Shown: positions 1 through 10,762, numbered from the stretch's first letter. The stretch: 64,000 nt of DNA from Acanthosepion pharaonis (GCA_903632075.3 CAHIKZ030000843.1:84501-148500); one strand, 5' to 3'. Made by a program: numbers and translations. The notes: generated by a model not told the origin, from the sequence alone.

Positions 1-480
1 TAGTCGGTCACACTGTACAGTATATTGTGATGATCGAATTACGTAGAGGGTTAAATTTCTGTGTGAAAAAGGTGTCCATATTTACTTAGGTTAAAGTTTA
101 AAAAAAAAACAAAAAAAAACTATGAATGTGAATTAACCAATGTAAACAAGCAATATTGAATAACTTCCCCACAATAATGAGTACTTCTCTTTTTAAATAA
201 TTGTTCACTCAATAAAGGGCAAAGAGCCAGTCAAGGTAGAGGTTTACTGAATGAAGCAGTTGTATAAACGCAAGAAGTGAATTTATGAGTATATTTAAGG
301 AATATAGCGGTTAATGCTCGACTTAAAGAGGTGAATATTGTAGTTAAAGGGGAAGCATCCGCTCGGGAGTCCGTTCCATAACGTAGCGGTCCTAATGGAA
401 TTCCTCCTTAACAATGATATACGAAGGGACTATGTCTATGTGTCATGGGAAGTCCTAGTTGCGATGGTCGGCTTAATTTA
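1..480. other. AT-rich unannotated DNA
   Basis: I see no gene here. There is an A-rich stretch near 98-119. Bases about 178-216 match, inverted and imperfectly, bases about 7193-7243 (both contain TTGTTCACTCAATAAA), so this part belongs to a short dispersed repeat of unknown class. Confidence 0.5.
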
Positions 481-930
481 GTTTGTTGTGTTTTACGGCA
501 TATCAACCTCAACGGGTTAATTAATGCCGGTAAAGTCCTCAATGCTGGTAACATTTTTTCTTTCCAAAAATTTATTGCTGGTAATATTTTTCCTTCGAAA
601 ATCTATTTCTGGCAATATGTTTTTCAAAAAATGTATTGCTGGTAATATTTTTTTTACTTATTGCTGGTAATAATTTTTTCCTTCAAAAATTTATTGCTTG
701 TAATAATATTTACAAAGTATTTCTGGTATTAAACCTATTTTTACTCTTTCATAGTATTTGGGGTTAACTATTTGCCCATAGCTAGGAACCTAACAGGTGC
801 TACCACCCTGGGTCAGGGTGAATTTTAGGAACACCAGCTATTAAGAGGTGGTTCCCTGCTTCTCAAAACCTCCCGATTAGTGGTCTTGCTGTTGGAAGTA
901 ATTTATCGTCATACCCAGGTGGGGTTTGGC
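481..930 (+). repeat. Dispersed repeat family X, copy 1
   Basis: The head contains TTTTACGGCATATCAACC followed by a short inverted GGTTA/TAATGCCG stretch. A degenerate tandem core of about 35-bp units built on ATTGCTGGTAATATTTTT follows at roughly 535-735. The 3' block contains CTAACAGGTGCTACCACC and ends near TTATCGTCATACCCAGG. The same head-core-tail order recurs at 12117-12716 (inverted), 44955-45590 and 52972-53610, which shows it is one family. A 66-residue open frame at 445-645 reads through the tandem core and is not a gene. A unique-head, minisatellite, unique-tail layout is typical of non-autonomous Helitron-like elements of molluscs (for example pearl), but I could not fix the ends, so the class is inference. 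Confidence 0.75.
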
Positions 931-2176
931 CTGGCAGAACTTAGGAATGAAGCTCATTTGATTAGCAATAGAAATAACTATAGATTAGGCAGGCTGTGTG
1001 AGTAGATTGTTAATGTTCAATAGAGATACGTCATAATATGTATTTTTCATTTATTAAATAACATTCTAGTATAAGGGCTTATAAAGTGACATACTTGTCA
1101 TAGAGGAAGAAAATGGTAGCTACCGACACCGAGGTTCGAGCGTGACACTCTGGTCTTATGAATATCTTTTCCGCCAGGTGTATAAATAGTGGTCTCAGGC
1201 TACTGACAGCACGGGATTTTGAGTTTGATATTTCTTGTTTTACGAGTTGCTTACTAGTTAACTTGCAGCATGGCCCGGCGTTGCCCGTGCTTGATTCAAT
1301 AATCGTACGACTCATACAGCAATTGCTATCACTTGACTTAAAATATTTTTGCCCTTCCTTGCCTTTAAAGGAGTGCCTTTTGCCGTGCTGATGTTGCTAC
1401 ATGCCTTGCTTCTTGCCTATCTCACACTGCGAATTTTTTCTATGCTCTATACTAAACATTAAATCTGTTACGAAAAAAAGAATTAAACAAAATGAACACA
1501 AAACGATCAGCTTTAAAAAAGGGCTCGTAAGTAGAAAATCCGAATGAAAAAAGAATGTTGACAACAAATACTTTTTCACACCCAACCCAGTTCTGCGGAA
1601 TCAGAATCAACGTTGAGTTTAAGAAAGCGAATGAGCCAATTGGAGTAAAGTGTCATGCAGTTTTAAATTTTCCCACTTGTGACGAATGCAGCTATCGATT
1701 TTTTCTAGCATGCTAGTTAATATTTGTGTCAGTTAGCTGTTGACTCTCACGCTGGCTAATAGAATATTCCTGCCTATTCGTGGCAGCCAGCTATAGGCTC
1801 TCACTCTGGCCAGTAAAAAATGGCCACAAACTACATGAAAACTGCTGTAGAAGCATGAAAAAATCGATTATTTCCATTATTGAAGGTAGTTGGGAAAGAT
1901 TCTCGTGGATGCCGTGGAGAAGGGTTAGATTAAATCCAGCAAGGAAAATGTTATGTTTTGGCTATCTATTTGCGTAATAGTAGTCATATTACAGTTCCCT
2001 GTGTCCTGAATTGCAAACGGGTTAGCTAGGCATATCCCCAATGTTCGCCATTTGTTCTCTATTTATACTTGTCTATGTAATTTGCATACGATATTACAGA
2101 ACAAATAACAAAACAAAAGCCCCAAATAAACACTTTCAATAGCATCAAGGGCAAAAATATGTAGCACCTGTAACTA
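931..2176. other. Unannotated, no gene recognised
   Basis: Several short open frames (60-80 residues) overlap on both strands around 1079-1585 and 1780-1977. None resembles a known protein. Bases 1268-1285 contain GGCCCGGCGTTGCCCG, similar to the start of the repeat at 37168 and 61770, but nothing else there supports a full copy. Confidence 0.4.
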
Positions 2177-3121
2177 CAGTGCTGTTAGATAAAAGTCACT
2201 CACCGGATTTTTTTACAAAAAATATTTTTGTTCTATTGTTTTTGGGGTTAAAATAATTTTTAATGTTACTAGTATAAAGACCCCTTCCCGACCACCTAGG
2301 AAAAAGTTTATTCACCCTAAGGTATTCTATTGATAATTATAAATTTTGATATAAATGAGATTCAGGAAAAAAACTCTGTGTAAAAAAAGTGACTCAGATA
2401 TCGCATTCTAATGATTAAACTGGTAAATTTAAAGACCTTTTAACAAAATATTGAAAACTATTTTGCAATACACCCAGAACAATATTCTAGAGAATTCTAG
2501 AACAGCTTAAATTAATTCTAGAGTATTCCAGAAAGCCTCATACAGTATAAAAACAGCTTGAAATAGCCACTCAAGTCACTAACCAGATGAAAAGCTACAA
2601 ACACGCATCAGAACCACTTAAGGCATCTATTATTGCCCGCTCAAAAGCAGGCAAGTCTACGAGAGAAATTGCAGAAATTGCTATGGCCTCACAATCAACT
2701 GTCTCTTGAGTGCTTAGGGCACATAATGATGCCACTCCTGCTCCAAGGACGGAAACAAGGGGATGAAAGAAAAAGATTGATGATAGAACTGGCATTGTAA
2801 TCAAGAGAGAAGTTGCGAAGAATTGGACTATAACTAGCCAAGAAATTTCAGCCAGTCTAAGTGGAGAGCAAGGTGTTAGTCTTGCCTCTTCAACAGTCCG
2901 TCTGAACAAGTTTACAAATCTTGTTAGAACAAGGCTACAAATCTTGTACATGAAGGTTTAAGCCGCTAATAAGCAAACCCAACAAAGCCAAGAGACTTGA
3001 ATGGGCTCACTATTACAAAAATTTCACCGTAGAAGAGAGGAAGAATGTTCTCTTCTCCAATGAAACAAAAGTTGAGCTAAATTCAAAGGATAAGGTGAGT
3101 CACTTTTATCGGACAGCACTG
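2177..3121 (+). mobile_element. Internally deleted Tc1-like DNA transposon
   Basis: About 30-bp terminal inverted repeats are visible: CAGTGCTGTTAGATAAAAGT at the left and its near complement ending TATCGGACAGCACTG at the right. Both are flanked by the TA target duplication (2175-2176 and 3122-3123) expected of IS630-Tc1-mariner elements. At 945 bp it is shorter than the usual 1.3-1.6 kb. The interior encodes only the DNA-binding part and the first catalytic block of a transposase, so it is a deletion derivative that could only have moved in trans. Confidence 0.9.
2620..3093 (+). pseudogene. Broken Tc1-like transposase
   Basis: An N-terminal helix-turn-helix segment reads IIARSKAGKSTREIAEIA and is then cut by a stop. 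After frameshifts the frame near 2985-3090 reads RLEWAHYYKNFTVEERKNVL followed by FSNETK. Tc1 transposases carry FSDET at this point, where D is the first residue of the DDE triad. Here the codon at 3059-3061 gives N, so the catalytic residue is lost. The second and third catalytic blocks are absent, consistent with internal deletion. No activity is possible from this copy. Confidence 0.85.
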
Positions 3122-3279
3122 TAGAATAGAAAATAGTGATGTAGTGAATCTGTTAACTTTCCACATGAGACGAATCAAAAAGATTGGGAAGAAACCCTTA
3201 ACAATATTCGAAAAAAGCTATAACATTCATCGCATTTATGAAATCTTCTTTTTTTAAGCCGTACTTGATATACGCTATT

Positions 3280-3412
3280 TAATCCACATCTGGGGGGAGA
3301 AAACATATATTCATATTTTAACAGGTGTATTTGCGAGTAAGTGAATATAACGAACCGGACTAGAATTGAAAATTGGTTCACTGATTTCTCATCCATAGCC
3401 GTTATCCACTAC
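3280..3412 (-). mobile_element. tRNA-headed SINE, family C, degraded
   Basis: The reverse complement carries a tRNA-like head (about GGATAACGGC, then a weak B-box region) and a tail with GAATAT..TTTTCTCCCCCCAGATGTGGATTAAATAG. It aligns with the better copies at 27362-27515 and 31945-32060. A 73-residue antisense frame over it is fortuitous. Confidence 0.55.
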
Positions 3413-3741
3413 CCACCCACATATACCATGTGAAGTTTACTTACCCGAAAAAAAAGCTGTTAATAAAACGACTTTATAAATTTTAAGCTACAGAAACATT
3501 AAGACTATGGTCAATGAACGTCGATTTTATACCATTACAATATACCTATATCTTTCCGTTGCTACATTTCAAACAACACCATCCAGACGGAATTACGTAA
3601 CTATCAAAATTATCAGTTAGATTCGCAATCAATGGGCTATTATGACAAAACGCAATTTATGATTACAGAGAGAAGCATTATTTTCGCACAAGGAGATAAT
3701 GGCGCGTGTTTGATTCATAAGAATGTAGAATTGGACATTTT
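3413..3741. other. Unannotated AT-rich DNA
   Basis: No open frame, repeat or RNA signal recognised. Confidence 0.5.
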
Positions 3742-3870
3742 AACGTGGTGTAATGTTTACCAAGCTTGTCTCGATAGATCTTTTACGACTGGATAGTGAG
3801 TTCGTTCTGGGTGCTCCGTACTTTTGGCCTTTGGCCACATCTGATCTACGCTCAGCAAACCAGCCTAAGA
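3742..3870 (+). mobile_element. tRNA-derived SINE, family B, copy 1
   Basis: The head reads GTGGTGTAATGTTTACCAAG then CTTGTCTC, an A-box-like pol III promoter. A decayed B box (GAGTTCGTTCTGGG) and a tail with TTTGGCC..GGCCACATCTGATCTACGC follow. The same order is found at 4140-4262 and 43932-44040. Confidence 0.7.
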
Positions 3871-4029
3871 AAGTGAAATTAAGATTAATACAATAACTCT
3901 GGACACTACCCCGGTTTTAATTTTGGCCATATACCAAACTGTTGAATAATTCAGAATATTAATGACAAAGCCAGAAATTTATTTCGTAAAACTTACACTG
4001 GCAAAGAACCAAGACTATGTGGATCTTTT

Positions 4030-4440
4030 TTTTTTAAAGCAAGTTTGCTCCAAGCAAGGCAGTAAAGCCACTAAGACACAAGGTGTTACTGAGCGTGGAA
4101 GAATTATAAAAAAGGGACATTACAAATAAACAAAGGACATCTTGAAGTGGTTAGCTTGTCTTGCTAGAACACTTAAGACTGAGAAGTGAATTCGATCCTC
4201 ATGGACACCCCATACTTTTGGCCTTGTGCCACATCTAATCTACACTTAAAAGTCACCATGACTAAGGAGCGGGACGAAGGAATGAGAAATTTAGGAGGTC
4301 AGGTGATTTACATTGCATTTAACTTTTTGAAAATTAAAGTTGGCTAGAAAGCATGGAGACGGAAGAGAGTTCCACAGGCGAGAAATACGAGAAAGAAACT
4401 GTTAGCATCACTTGTAATTTGATCTCCAAGTGAGAATACT
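4030..4440 (-). pseudogene. LINE 3' end, family B, copy 1
   Basis: In antisense this aligns with the 3' ends at 13894-14570 and 51668-52154. The shared blocks are the terminal coding segment (around GAGTTCCACAGGCGAGAAAT on the plus strand) and the 3' UTR block CCAAGCAAGGCAGTAAAGCC next to a T-run at 4027-4036 that is the poly-A tail in sense. The coding part is heavily broken. A family B SINE interrupts it at 4140-4262. Confidence 0.7.
4140..4262 (+). mobile_element. tRNA-derived SINE, family B, copy 2, nested in a LINE
   Basis: A-box-like AGTGGTTAGCTTGTCTTGCT and B-box-like ATTCGATCCTCATGG lie about 45 bp apart, followed by TTTTGGCCTTGTGCCACATC. LINE family B sequence resumes on both sides, so the SINE inserted after the LINE. 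Confidence 0.75.
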
Positions 4441-4589
4441 GCTCATGACATGGTCGATTACTCTTTTAGACTAAGTTCGAGTGCCGTCTATAATAGTCAC
4501 ACCGGGGGGTGGGGTGATTTTTTAGTTTATAAAATAAGCGTGATTCTTCATATACTCGTTCCGCGTGGATTTTTTTTTCACACACACAT

Positions 4590-4618
4590 GTATATATATA
4601 TATATATATATATATATT
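4590..4618. repeat. (TA)n microsatellite
   Basis: Near-perfect TA run preceded by a short CA run; it abuts SINE-A sequence. Confidence 0.95.
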
Positions 4619-5010
4619 ATGAAATGGACAAAGTCCGACAATTATTTTAAGACATATTTATATTTATACATTCTTTTTGTAGATACAAATATTTAAGTAA
4701 ATGCTCTCTTTTATAATAAACAGTATTAATAACATTTACCGGCGTGAATGTCCGAGAAATTTTCATAGAAAATATTCGTTCTCCGAGAGAAATCGAACCT
4801 GTATCCTATACGGGACCGTCATTTAGCCTGGCGTGCCTTAACCGATCGAGCCACGGAAAATCGTTCGATTGGCAGGGTCGATTTTACTGCTTTTAAACTT
4901 CAATCTTCCATGAATCTCTCACGTACATTCATATCTGCTCAAAGCGTATTCAAATGTAATCAATGTAAAGCATATTCTATTAAAAATGTATAAACATAAA
5001 AATGTCTTAA
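4619..5010 (-). mobile_element. SINE family A, copy 1, flanked by inverted tails
   Basis: In antisense a tRNA-like head is present: GTGGCTCGATCGGTTAAGGC as A-box region, then GATACAGGTTCGATTTCTCT as B-box region. The tail contains a built-in palindrome (GTAAATG..CTGTTTATTATAA..CATTTAC). The minus-strand tail lies at about 4619-4745. A plus-strand tail fragment (AATGTATAAACATAAAAATG) lies at about 4978-5010, so the unit has inverted tails at both ends and (TA)n on both sides. Family members recur at 20085, 26947, 33262 and 55058. Octopus tRNA SINEs are known, but I cannot confirm identity with a named one. Confidence 0.8.
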
Positions 5011-5037
5011 AATATATATATATATATATATATATAT
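5011..5037. repeat. (TA)n microsatellite
   Basis: TA run directly following the inverted SINE-A tail. Confidence 0.95.
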
Positions 5038-5439
5038 GCTTAATAAACTTAGAGCAAAATAATTGTGCAGGAGAGAAGAGACTTTAAAAAATAATCATGC
5101 CTTACCAAATACACCTTATGTTGAAGCAATGGAAATTGCAGAAAGTGATTTAACCTTGACGACCATTGTACATGAAAGCAGTGCTTGGCATAGATTTTAT
5201 ACAAGTTTTTCTATTGAAACTGCATAATGATATTCTCTATTCCGAAGTGTAGCTTGCTATTCATTCATCCAAAATTCAAATGAGTCCTGCAACCCATTAA
5301 GTGTCATAGGGATATCATAGGTAGGGCAGCAGCAGAAGCAATGCTATGTATACGGCAAGCCAACTTGACGGAGCCTAACTTTGTTTAAGGTGGTTTTGAG
5401 TTCAGATTTTCTTTCTTCTAAACTGCTTGGTAACTTCAG
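5038..5439. other. Unannotated DNA
   Basis: No gene or repeat recognised. Confidence 0.5.
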
Positions 5440-5570
5440 CCTATTTAATCCATAAGTGGGGGTAGAAGATATGGATTCATATATTTCCCGAGAGTATTCG
5501 TGCGAAGAATTCGGAGAAATTCGAACTCGGCTCGCTGACCGGTTACACTATTCTCACATTCAAGCACTCC
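5440..5570 (-). mobile_element. SINE family C, copy 2
   Basis: In antisense it has a B-box-like GCCGAGTTCGAATTTCTCCG and the shared tail ending in ATGGATTAAATAG. It aligns with 27362-27515. The head (GTGTAACCGGTCAGC) is present but altered. Confidence 0.65.
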
Positions 5571-5919
5571 ATAGTAAGTGCCTTTATATAAATATCTCTA
5601 AAGGTTATCTTAGTCTGGGTTAAGTCACAATTTTGGGACATCCAGTTAATCAAACCAAGCTTGTTAAACATTATTCTACATATGACACTCGAGAGAAACA
5701 TTTACTAAGCTTAGTTTTGCCTTGCACTAGGCCAGATGTGGGGAGGGTCACAAAGTGATGAGTTGAGCACAATAATAAGTTGCTAAGAACAAGTTCGTTT
5801 GTTATTTATCCATTTGAAATTAAGTTTAATGTTAGACCGGTTATTTAAATATTTCTCTGTTTACGGCCATTTTGTTAGGAAAGAAGATTGGTGATGCGAT
5901 GTGTCATGTTTGCCTTCCT
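5571..5919. other. Unannotated DNA
   Basis: No gene or repeat recognised. Confidence 0.5.
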
Positions 5920-6260
5920 CTATTGGACGCGAACGTTATTTTTTACGAATGAAGACATTCGAAGCGATGGAGATGTGGTTCTACTGAAAAATGTTGAGAA
6001 TATCATGCACTGAACATGTGAGCAACGCGGAAGTTTTCAAGAAATCTAAACGGAGAAGATACTCGTACTTAAAATCAGAAAGAAACGTGTAACAACCCTG
6101 CGGCACATTATGAGAAATGACGTCACGGAAACATTAAAAGCATTAAGGGATATAATGGACGAATGGATGAGAGAGGCAAACAGTAAAAAACTTACAGGTG
6201 ATCTTTTGTAAATGAAGAGCATAGCTGGAACAAGTAGCGATGGTAAAAAGTAAAACGTTG
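5920..6260 (+). pseudogene. LINE C-terminal fragment, endonuclease-reverse transcriptase type
   Basis: Frames on the plus strand give MEMWFY, then MLRISCTEHVSNAEVF and RHIMRNDVTETL. This is the familiar C-terminus of invertebrate non-LTR reverse transcriptases (EMWFYRRMLRISWT..HVSNEEV..LGHIMRKEGLE). Several frameshifts and stops make it non-functional. It pairs with a second relic of the same type at 53870-54225. The 122-residue antisense frame at 6046-6414 is a shadow of this and of the adjacent SINE head. Confidence 0.7.
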
Positions 6261-6362
6261 CTCCGAGCAACAAGGAACAGGAAGTTGTGCCGACCCCTTG
6301 ATCGCCCAGACACAAAAATTTGCTGGAACTTCCTAATTTCCTGCCTCGACTGATTTCAGAAG

Positions 6363-6430
6363 GGGCACGGTGGAGTAATGGATAGCGACTTGGATTGAGG
6401 AATCGGACATTCACTTACGTGCTAATACCC
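6363..6430 (+). mobile_element. SINE family C, head fragment
   Basis: GGCACGGTGGAGTAATGGAT followed by AGCGAC resembles the tRNA-like head at 31945. The B box is poorly preserved and the tail is not obvious. Confidence 0.45.
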
Positions 6431-7590
6431 TTGGGAAAGCTATGGGTAAATATCAGGACAGACTGGGTTCTATAGCCCTGGATGGCAACCGGTCTAAAAA
6501 AAAAAAAACTCTGAATTCAAAACCTGCGGAAGGTCGTTTCGGGACCTTGTGGCACGTCGTGCACCAGGTCGCTGTAATCAGCCCTTCAAAAAGTGTGGAT
6601 GGTCCTGCACGAAACCTTCACCACTATAATCAAATCTCATGTGCTATACATGCGGGTTAGGGACCGCTTGTGAATTCCAAATTCCTATGAAACTCCAATA
6701 TTGGAGCCGGCTCAACCCACCTCAGGTGAATGCTGTTACAAGAACAAGAACTTCAGAAGGGTTTACAATGCGTTGCACATGTTGAATTGTTTTCCACCTT
6801 ACAATCTCTTTCCCACAGACGAATCGCTACTCTATTGCTATTTTTTCATCGTAGATGTTCCGGCGATTTATCTGGGTTGGTTCCTTCAGACCTTCATAGC
6901 TAAGACCCATCATAACTCGTAGATTACTTGGCCTCAATTAGACGTAGAGCGACTCCATTTAATCAATAGCTGAATCTACACGTCGAATTTCTGTAGATTG
7001 AATTCTACCCAGAATTGTTGCAATTTCAAATTGACCCCAGATATGACGCTTCCATGATGACTACAATCTTCACCTCCTCAAGTCCTGGGTCAATAGTTAT
7101 CTTTCCGACATAGTGTCCTAATATGCTTGCTTCCTCTATGAACGTCCTTACAAAAAGTACCCATTTTGTAGCTCTCTAACTTGAGAGGATATTTTTTTAT
7201 TGAGTGAACAATAGTTTTTTTAAAATATTCTAAAGAGAAAAAAGTACATTATTGATGATGAAATTGATAAATATTTTCTCGCTCGTGGGATTTATACGAT
7301 GAGATGTTGAAAAAATTCGACCCCACCAATTCTCCAAATTTTGACGAAATGAATAAACATTAGCTTTTCTTTTGAACAGACTTCTTGGTGGAGCTAAGAA
7401 TTATTCAGCATCATTCGTTAAATATGAGGATGAGGAAACCATTCAGGATTGTAGAACCCGGGAGGAATGTTAGAATTTAGAATCGTTGACTCTTTTCCAA
7501 TTGGCAGCGAAAACCATATAATGAGAAATATGAAACAAAAAAAAGTTACAAATCAGGCAAATACGCACGCACGCACCCACCCATACACAC
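6431..7590. other. Unannotated, no gene recognised
   Basis: Two open frames (6442-6660 and 6701-6922, 72 and 73 residues) show no recognisable motif. About 7193-7243 is the inverted partner of 178-216. The open frames at 7467-7751 run into the CA/TA array and are not genes. Confidence 0.4.

Positions 7591-7665
<75 letters not shown>
7591..7665. repeat. (CA)n(TA)n compound microsatellite
   Basis: CA dinucleotides to about 7629, then TA to 7665. The last TA is immediately followed by a Tc1-like terminal repeat. Confidence 0.95.
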
Positions 7666-7667
<2 letters not shown>

Positions 7668-7923
7668 GAGTGTAACAACATAATTGTCAAAATCGTGAAA
7701 CAGCAATTGTCAGATTATGCTTTGAACCGATGTATCTTAAAAATGATTTAATATATCTTACTGGAATTATATTTATAACTGCATTGGTCTCTTCTTAGAG
7801 CAATAAGAATGTATAATTATTCTCTAAACTTAACATGCTGATGAAATCGATCATAAACGAAAATGACACGTTCATCGTTAATTAATCATATCTAAAGATC
7901 TGAAGCTCATGAAGGATTGAAAT

Positions 7924-7925
<2 letters not shown>
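7666..7925 (-). mobile_element. Tc1-like element, 3' end only
   Basis: It begins with the terminal repeat CCGAGTGTAACAACATAATT at a TA and aligns, at roughly 80 percent by eye, with the reverse complement of 40436-40701. Both copies break off into (TA)n at the same point, after GAAGCTCATGAA(T/G)GATT. No transposase coding sequence remains here. Confidence 0.8.

Positions 7926-7977
<52 letters not shown>
7926..7977. repeat. (TA)n microsatellite
   Basis: Perfect or near-perfect TA run of about 52 bp at the internal break of the Tc1 fragment. Confidence 0.95.
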
Positions 7978-7978
<1 letters not shown>

Positions 7979-8752
7979 CCTGAATCATTTTCTTCCAACA
8001 TGATTCATTTTCTTTGAATCATGATCTTCGCCCTCTCTAAACCTCTTACTTTCTGTCTTGGTGCGTCACAGATTTCACGTACGATTATATTTTAAAGACT
8101 TTTTACACTGCTCTTTGGAGTCTCATAGCTGAAACTCGTTTGCACTTGCCAAACGTCTCTTGTATTGAGTTGGATCTTTTCTAATTGTTCTTTTTAGCTC
8201 TAAGTTGTGACTTCCTGATCCAATATATTCTATTTTTTACCCAATACAACACCCGAGCACTACTCAAGTTAGAGCGTTAATAAGTAGTTTTTCTTAAATG
8301 CGTAAAAGAATGGAGGCAGCTAGATCAGACATTCATGACTCTATCCTGTCAACCATCACACCTTGAGCCATGGCTAAATGTCCAGAGAAGCAGATCATTC
8401 GCAAGTTCGCCTTTTGCTCGCCGGCAGTGTCCTGTAAAGCGAATTCTGCGTTCCCGTAAGATTGTAGAAATATCACCGATGGGTCCATAGAGCTGATATT
8501 TAGTTGGATGTTATCCCCAAGAGATGTGTATTGGACGCTATGGAGGAGGTGTGATACAAAATGCTCTGTGTATCCAAATAAGTATAGTCACAGGAGGCCC
8601 GGTAACATTTAAAAAAAAAAAAGATATAAAAAATGGCAGGTCAAGAACAGGACAATAAAACGACAAACTTAAATTAATACAAAATTTATTTATCTAATAT
8701 ACAAAAGTAGTGTTAAGTGTACCAAAATGAAACATGAACAAACAAGAAATCA
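7978..8752. other. Unannotated DNA
   Basis: Mixed-composition sequence without a convincing frame or repeat match. Confidence 0.45.
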
Positions 8753-8812
8753 AGTAAATGGAGGAAGAATTATGTAAATGGAGGAATAATTATGTAAATG
8801 GAGGGATACAGT
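8753..8812 (+). repeat. 20-bp tandem repeat, three units
   Basis: Units of the form GTAAATGGAGGAATAATTAT recur at 20-bp spacing. Confidence 0.85.
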
Positions 8813-9510
8813 CCGGATAGAATAAAATGGATAACATACCTGTGACTAAGTTAAAAGTAGAATCCAGGTAAGTTCGCAAGATAAACCACGGTTCGAAAAT
8901 TCAATTTCAAAGTCCGGTGAAAACGTTGAGCAGTTACTGATTAAGTCCAACAATGAACTTTCCATAGTATTTAAGCCAAATATACACAATGGGTTGATTA
9001 AAGCCTGGACAATATGCAGGCAACAACTTCCTAAACCAGGTGAGTTTGATTGATAGGAAAAGCCAGAAGCTGATAGTTGAAATTGGTGTACTGTCCAGTA
9101 CGGGTGTTGATGGAAACCATGATGAAGCAGCAAGAAAATAATAGCCACGGTTGCGTTAATGACCGGTTAGTTGCTGGATAAGTCAAACGATGAATCTTTG
9201 TAAGTACTTAATCCAAGTGTTGTTATGATGTATAGAAAGTATTATAGAATTTCACGAAGAGAATTTATGTTATATTAGTAATAATCAAGCAACTAAAGAG
9301 AAATGAAATTGATTATAAATCTAAACGGATTTGTTATATTGAATTGAAGCGAGTTGGGTAACGCTATGAAAAAAAAGCCAAGATCTTGAAGAAATATTGC
9401 GTTCATCATGATCACGTACTCGGAGTACCGAAGGGATACGATAGATATTATATATAACTCTCAGCATCGGAATGTAGGATTCACCAAACTTAGACTCAAG
9501 GGTAGAGGAA
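8813..9510. other. Unannotated, weak internal duplication
   Basis: About 8928-8985 and 9165-9230 are degenerate copies of each other (GCAGTTACTGATTAAGTCCA versus TAGTTGCTGGATAAGTCAAA). The 100-residue antisense frame at 8846-9148 has no recognisable domain. Confidence 0.4.
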
Positions 9511-9940
9511 GCAGCCGGTACACAACCCCTGGTGGAAGGCCTCCGTGCACAATCGCTGGTGGATGGAGTCAGTGCAAAATCGCTGGTGATAGGAGTCGGT
9601 GCGCAATCATTGGTGGAAGGAGTCGGTGCGCAATCGCGTTTGGATGGAGTCGATGAGTAAGAGCTGGTGGATTGAGTCAGTGCGAAATCGCTGGTGGATG
9701 CAGTTGGTGCACAATGGCTGATGGATGGAGTCAGTGCGTATTCGCTGGTGGATGGAGTCGGCGCGCAATCGCTGGTGGATGGAGTCCTTGCGAAACCGCT
9801 GGTGGAAGGCCGCCGTGCGCAATCTCCGGTGGATGGAGTCAATGCGTAATCGCTGTGAATGGAGTTAGTGCGAAATCGCTCGCGGATGGAGCCGGTGCGC
9901 AATCTCTGGTGGATGTAGTCGGTGCGCATCCGCTGTATGG
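9511..9940 (+). repeat. 27-bp minisatellite, about 16 units
   Basis: Unit is approximately TGGTGGATGGAGTCGGTGCG plus CAATCGC, repeated in register at 27 bp with 10-20 percent divergence. Because 27 is a multiple of three, several frames stay open: a 202-residue minus-strand frame (9321-9929) shows nine-residue repeats such as TPSTSDCAP, and plus-strand frames run at 9408-9656 and 9672-9953. I regard these as by-products. The right edge fuses to a Tc1 transposase at 9941. Confidence 0.9.
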
Positions 9941-10377
9941 AGTCCTGACTTGAATCCTATTGAAAATCTATGGCAAGAATTGAAAGTTCGAATAAATTCT
10001 CGGTCATCAAATATTTTGAGGAAATAAAACGTCTAACAATTGAAGAATGGAAAAAAAATTCCAGAAATCAAATTTCATCAACAACTTTTGAAAACGATTG
10101 CAGCAAGAGATAAAGATAAGACGCCATGCTATTGGCTATTACTATTGTGACAATTGTTCAATTTTTATTCTATTGTTCATACTGTACGAATAATTTTGAC
10201 TTAGCCTGTTTTGAATAATTCACCTGTCAAATTTGTTGTATTTAACCTATATTTCCGAAAATTGTTTTATATTCCTTCTTCTGTCTTTACTAATATAAAG
10301 AAAACCGGCCAGTATTAGATTCTGAAAAATGGATAAAAACATTCAAAGTTGATGGGTGTACGAATAATTTCGTCGTT

Positions 10378-10380
<3 letters not shown>
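9941..10380 (+). pseudogene. Tc1-like transposase C-terminus and right end
   Basis: The frame opens with SPDLNPIENLWQELKVRI, the third catalytic block of DD34E transposases; E is encoded at 9962-9964. A frameshift follows, then RLTIEEWKKIPEIKFHQQLL, the usual C-terminal segment. The right terminal repeat is near 10354-10380 (GTACGAATAATTTCGTCGTT), with a related copy GTACGAATAATTTTGAC at about 10186. This resembles the internal direct repeats of some Tc1 families. Everything upstream of the catalytic E block is replaced by the minisatellite. Confidence 0.85.

Positions 10381-10432
<52 letters not shown>
10381..10432. repeat. (TA)n(TG)n microsatellite
   Basis: TA run to about 10416 then TG run; directly abuts the Tc1 right end. 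Confidence 0.95.
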
Positions 10433-10487
10433 AAAAGTGAATATAAATATAAATAAATATATATATATGTATAATTATTTATATATT

Positions 10488-10582
10488 ATATGCGCGGTAC
10501 TTATTAGAAAGCGCTCAATATCAGAGATAGAGCTAACATTAAGCGTGAAACCCAGGGTCACAAACTCACATCTATCCAACCA
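10488..10582 (+). repeat. Hairpin repeat family Y, copy 1
   Basis: It contains the family signature TTAGAAAGCGCTCAATATCA followed by GAGATAGAGC, then GGGTCACAAACTCACATC, the right hairpin arm also seen at copy 3 (26685-26861). The left arm is lost. It runs into (TA)n. Confidence 0.7.
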
Positions 10583-10583
10583 A

Positions 10584-10636
<53 letters not shown>
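10583..10636. repeat. (TA)n microsatellite
   Basis: TA run with one TG interruption. Confidence 0.95.
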
Positions 10637-10639
<3 letters not shown>

Positions 10640-10679
10640 GAAGTACTGCGCCAGTTTGAATATTTATAAACTGTTAACT

Positions 10680-10762
10680 GTATGTAAGTTAATAAAGATT
10701 AATATATATTAATTTTAACCATTAATCTTGTTTACTGCATTTATTGTCATACATTTTGGGAC

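Noticed and set aside
6046..6414. 122-residue antisense frame with hydrophobic stretches
   Set aside because: It lies over a sense LINE C-terminus relic and a SINE head, so it is a shadow.
9321..9929. 202-residue frame with nine-residue TPSTSDCAP repeats as a possible repeat protein
   Set aside because: Frames stay open on both strands because the period is 27 bp. Unit divergence appears random across codon positions and no promoter or splice context is visible.
8753..9940. CRISPR-like array
   Set aside because: The tandem units have no unique spacers and the sequence is eukaryotic. No locus in the window has a repeat-spacer pattern.
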